In this document: positions 60,001 through 64,000 of the stretch, in pieces
How positions within the stretch are numbered: position 1 is the stretch's first letter
How the letters are laid out: each line of letters begins with the position of its first letter
Assembly: GCA_022841205.1 (NCBI GenBank)
Contig: JALHCK010000011.1
Coordinates: 1 to 64,000, forward strand
Reading direction: 5' to 3'
DNA from: Methanomicrobiales archaeon
GTDB lineage: Archaea > Halobacteriota > Methanomicrobia > Methanomicrobiales > Methanospirillaceae
Length of the DNA stretch: 64,000 nucleotides
The notes under the pieces: generated by a model
The model's database searches: none
What the model saw: the letters and a program-made list of their open reading frames with translations, nothing else
What the model was told of the DNA's origin: nothing
Position numbers and translations under genes: made by a program

Positions 60001-63000
60001 AACTTCGCTGAAGCAAACCTTGAGCAGCCTGGCGTATGCGGCCGGTAAGGAGCTTGTGGTAAACGGGAAGCTGGAGGGAACGACGCTGCCGATTATCACT
60101 AACCGCACGTTGGAAGAGGCCCTGGAAGCCTTGGCCGAAGCGAACAACTTCGAATATGTCATAAAAAACAATATGATTCTCGTAGGCCCGGTTGGCGGCA
60201 TGCTGACACAAACGAAAACCTTCACTGTCAGATACGCGGATCTCAAAATGCTGAAAGACCAAATCGCCACAATCGTGCCGGCCGAGAAAATTGCATTTAA
60301 CACCGAATACCAAACGCTCACGGTAACGGCCACTACGGGGCAGTTACAGCGCGTAAATCAGGTTGTCGGTTCGGTGGATAAGCCTATAAAACAGATCAAT
60401 ATTAAAGTCCAGGTCGTCGAAATGAATCGAACCGAGGCCGAGAAATTGGGGCTGAAGTATACAACACCAACCTTCGACAGCTCTGTAGATCATTGGAAAC
60501 CCCACTACACTGTCACCTTCGATGCTGAAACGATTATCACCAAAGGGAAGGTTCTGGCCAGGCCGGAAATTAACACCGCAAACGGGAAAAAAGCCCATTT
60601 CTTGATGGGGGAGAAGCAACCGGTGCTTATGAGGACTCAAAATGGCAGTTCAAACGACGCTTATAGCACCACCACCGTCGAGTATAAAGACGTCGGTATA
60701 AGCCTCGATGCTGTCGCCAGAGTGGCGGCCGATAGCAATGTTGTTAGCATGGAGCTTAAGCCGTCATTGTCATCAATTACCGGCTATGTTACCAACAGCG
60801 ATACAAAAGCCCCCGTTATTTCAACCCGAGAAGCCAATACGAGCGCCTTGGTCAAGTCTGGCGGCACCATCATTATCGCAGGCCTCATCAGAGAGGAGGA
60901 TATTCGCAATTCCACTGAAGTTCCGGGCCTCAGTAAAATACCCATTATTGGAGCGCTCTTCAAAGCGAAGGATGATAAAACGTACCAGAGCGAGATTTTT
61001 ATCTTCGTAACGCCTACCATCCTGCCAGATCCGGAAGAGAATACACCTGCTTTTACACCTGAGCTTCTGCCGAACCCGGAACCCGTTGCCGGCACCGAAG
61101 GCAAAATGCCGGCCAAAATCCAGCCCGCCCCAGGAGCGAACGCGACCGAGGAAAAGACGCCCGCCCTGCCGGCAGCATCTTAAGGAGGGTGCATGAGCGC
61201 AGAACTTAGTACGCTTAAAATCCAGGGCTTGAAAAGGCTCAATCTCTGGATTGATGACTCGCTCAGCGCCAGAGAAATCTCGCAGGAAGTCCTCCGAATG
61301 ATACCGGAGGATAAGGCGGCGGCCCACCTTCTTCTGCCTATCGGGGTTAAAGACGGCGTCCTCGAGGTTGTCACGTCGGCCTCGTACAAGGAAACCACTG
61401 ACAGGGCGAAGCAAATAGCGGCCGATATTGGGTTCGACGGCGATATAGACTTCTATTTTTGTGACAAAATAAACCTTCTTGGCGGACTATCAAAGCATTA
61501 CGGGCGTTCAACGTCCAGCGCCGCCGAGAATAAAGACTTCGATCTTCGCGGCCAGCTGGGCGAGAGCTCTGCGGAAGAGCCTACCGGAGAGATAACCGAA
61601 TCGGCGATTTCGCAGCACATAAACTCTCTGATTGAAAAAGCTATCGAATGGAAGGCCAGCGACATTCATCTGCACCCAACACCGCGAGGATGCAAGGTTT
61701 TTCTGCGCATAGATAATCGGTTAGTAAATATAACTGATGAGCATAATTTTGACTTCGGGTATGCGAAGCGTATCGTCAAAGCAATCAAGGCCCGATGCAA
61801 TGTTGCCATGTCAACGTCGGACATATTGCCTGAAGACGGCTTAATAGCTTATCCGTATGCCAAAGGCGGGAACCGCCGACAAGTGTCTTGCCGGGTAAGC
61901 ACCTTGCCTTTCATCGGCGGCGAGAAAGTGGTTATTCGTTTCCTGGACACGGCAAAAACGGCTATTGACATCGAGCGGCTGGGATATGGGCCTGAGGATA
62001 TCAAGTTAATCAAGAGATCTCTGCATGAACCTTCGGGGCTGTATATGGTCGTGGGTCCGGTGAATACAGGCAAATCCACGACACTAGCTGCCATCCGGAA
62101 GATTTATGACGGCAATAAATACGTCACAATTACTGTTGAAGATCCGGTGGAATATAAAGACGAGAATATCGTCCAGGTCGAAATCAACCCGACAGACAAC
62201 GATAAAACGAATTACGATTACAATGTGGTTGCCAGGCATGTTCTGCGGCAGGATTTTAATAACCTCTTTATCGGCGAGATGAGGGACGCCGAGGTCGCAA
62301 GACAGGTTGCATCCATGTCCCTTTACGGCCGCAGGATTTTTACCACTCTTCATGGTGAAGACGTGCTCGGCAGTTTTGGGCGGCTGGTCGATATGGGCAT
62401 TAACCTCCGTGAATTTATAAGCCAGTTGCGTTTTGTCCTCTCCCAACGCCTTATCGCGGTCAATTGCGACAAGTGCCTGGAACAGTATAAACCGGAGGAA
62501 GACTTGTTGGATTGCCTGCCGCCTTCCGACAGGGAAAAACTTCTTGATGCCGGCGTACGCCGCAGCCGCGGCGATAAATGTTGCGGGAATCGAGGATATA
62601 AGGCTCTTACGGCGGTCGGCGAGATCCTGTATTTAGACGACGATATCCGGGATGAAATCTGCAAACAACAAGGCGTCCGGACAACGTTAAATTACTTACA
62701 GCAGGAAAAAGGCTTCAAGACTATGTACCAAAAAGCGTTCGACATGGTTCTCAAAGGGGAAACGACGCTGGAAGAGCTGGTGCAATACATCCCGCGGCAT
62801 TAGGAGGGCAACATGTGGACTTTGGCGGAAAAGGCGTTTGTAACTCTATTTCGGACGCCATCAGACTTCAATCTTAGGTTGTTCTTTTCCGATCTGGCTT
62901 CCTCAGCCCGGGCCGGCCGGAATCCCTATGACGCATTGCACGAAATCGACACTACCGACCTGGTGCTCGAGCAGGCGGCCAAGGAGATGCGGCAAGATAT

Positions 63001-64000
63001 ACGGGAGGGCTATCCGCTCTCCGAGGCAATGCAAAAATACTCTTTTTTCAAGCCATACGTCATTGCATCGGTAGCCGCGGCTGAACGCGCCGGCACTTTC
63101 GATGCTTCATTCAAGCGAATCGCTCAATTCATCGAGCAGATGAGGCTCGTAAATAAAAAGCTGAGCGCGCAGCTGCTCTCGTTCGCCGGCATGGTGCTTA
63201 TGCTGACGTTCACCCTGTATGTCATAATCAATAGCCTGGTGCCCAAAATCGAAAGTATGTATGTCAGCAGGAAAGCCACTCTGACCGGAACATCCAAGAT
63301 GGTTTTCGGGGTGCTGCATTTTATCAACGATTATTGGTTTGTCTTAGTAATCGGTTTTGTCGCCTTTTTAGCCGTTGCGAGATACATGAAGGATAACCAA
63401 CCCGAAATTTATGACGAGATCTTACTGAAGACGCCGATTTTTAATGTGGTATATATTAACCTGCTGCACTATCGTTTTACCGCCAGCTTATCATTGTTTA
63501 TAAACTCCGGGTTAAGTGTCATCGAGGCGTTGGAATGGTCCGCGAAAGTTGTCGGTAACACAGTGTTTGGTACAATCTTCTCTCACGCATCACAGTTTAT
63601 CAGGGAAGAGGGGATGGGCGTAGCAGAAGCCTTGAAATTGGCCAATACCCGAGGTGTTTTGAAGCCAATAGTAATTAGCCGGATACTTAATGGCGAAAGG
63701 GGAGGTGACCTGGTGCCGGAACTTGATTTATGCTCGGAAAGGTTTGTTGAAAGCATAGACAGTTCCACAGAAAAGGCCGCGAAAACGCTCAATTTCCTCA
63801 TTCTCGGGGTCGTATCCTGCGTTATCTTTTTCCTGGCTGTTGCCATGATGGCGCCACAGATGGATCTCTTTAACACCATAGGGAGAAAACGGATATGAGA
63901 AAACGTAGCGGCTTTATGATGTATCAGCTTCTTGCCGTAATATTCATAATAGCGGTCATTTGCGGCTATTCTCTCATCAATATTACTCCGGTCGCACAAA

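Overview
The window looks like part of a self-transmissible plasmid (or a conjugative element with its own replicon) from a diderm Firmicute, most likely a Negativicutes/Sporomusa-type host. The evidence is strong AGGAGG-type ribosome sites with GTG/TTG starts, Firmicutes-style LexA, XRE and PcfJ/YopX/DUF932 genes, together with a secretin, which needs an outer membrane. The host name is inference. No rRNA, tRNA or CRISPR array was seen.

Layout. 1-2.4 kb: an array of C-terminal adhesin cassettes with phage tail-collar-like sequence, separated by direct 12-bp repeats, next to an Rci-like tyrosine recombinase; this is read as the end of a pilus-tip shufflon. 2.4-5.1 kb (+): the end of a type IV pilus locus (pilin-like protein, prepilin peptidase, HD-GYP protein, lytic transglycosylase). 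5.1-31 kb, almost all on the minus strand: many small accessory genes (DNA methylase-like, exonuclease VII-like, SSBs, PcfJ, DUF932, NrdG-like, YopX, zinc-ribbon proteins), a PilT ATPase, a Fic/VbhA-like pair and topoisomerase III, plus a plus-strand SOS-type DinB operon. 31-37 kb: TnpB and a cluster of toxin-antitoxin modules (HEPN/MNT/RelE, MazEF, HicA-like, type I candidates). 37-39 kb: MOBQ relaxase and a recognisable oriT. 39.5-43 kb: iteron origin, Rep_3 initiator and a ParA/ribbon-helix-helix partition pair. 43-57 kb (+): regulators and a Trb/VirB-type type IV secretion system with its coupling protein. 57-64 kb (+): pilM-N-O-P-secretin-PilB-PilC-prepilin, running off the right edge.

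Together the right-hand pil genes, the left-hand pil genes and the shufflon match the R64/IncI thin-pilus logic: the pilus probably brings mating cells together and the variable tip probably chooses the recipient. The Trb system would export the MobA-nicked plus strand.

The most unusual non-coding feature is seven long imperfect hairpins of two sequence families. Each lies just upstream of a minus-strand accessory gene, and each carries sigma-70-like promoter elements on the right arm of the plus strand, with the -10 in a mismatched bubble. This is the architecture of the single-strand promoters (Frpo) of F-type plasmids, and its strand agrees with the strand predicted to be transferred from the oriT orientation. 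Several extended -10 promoters also make short terminated antisense RNAs opposite tiny hydrophobic ORFs, which look like type I toxin-antitoxin loci.
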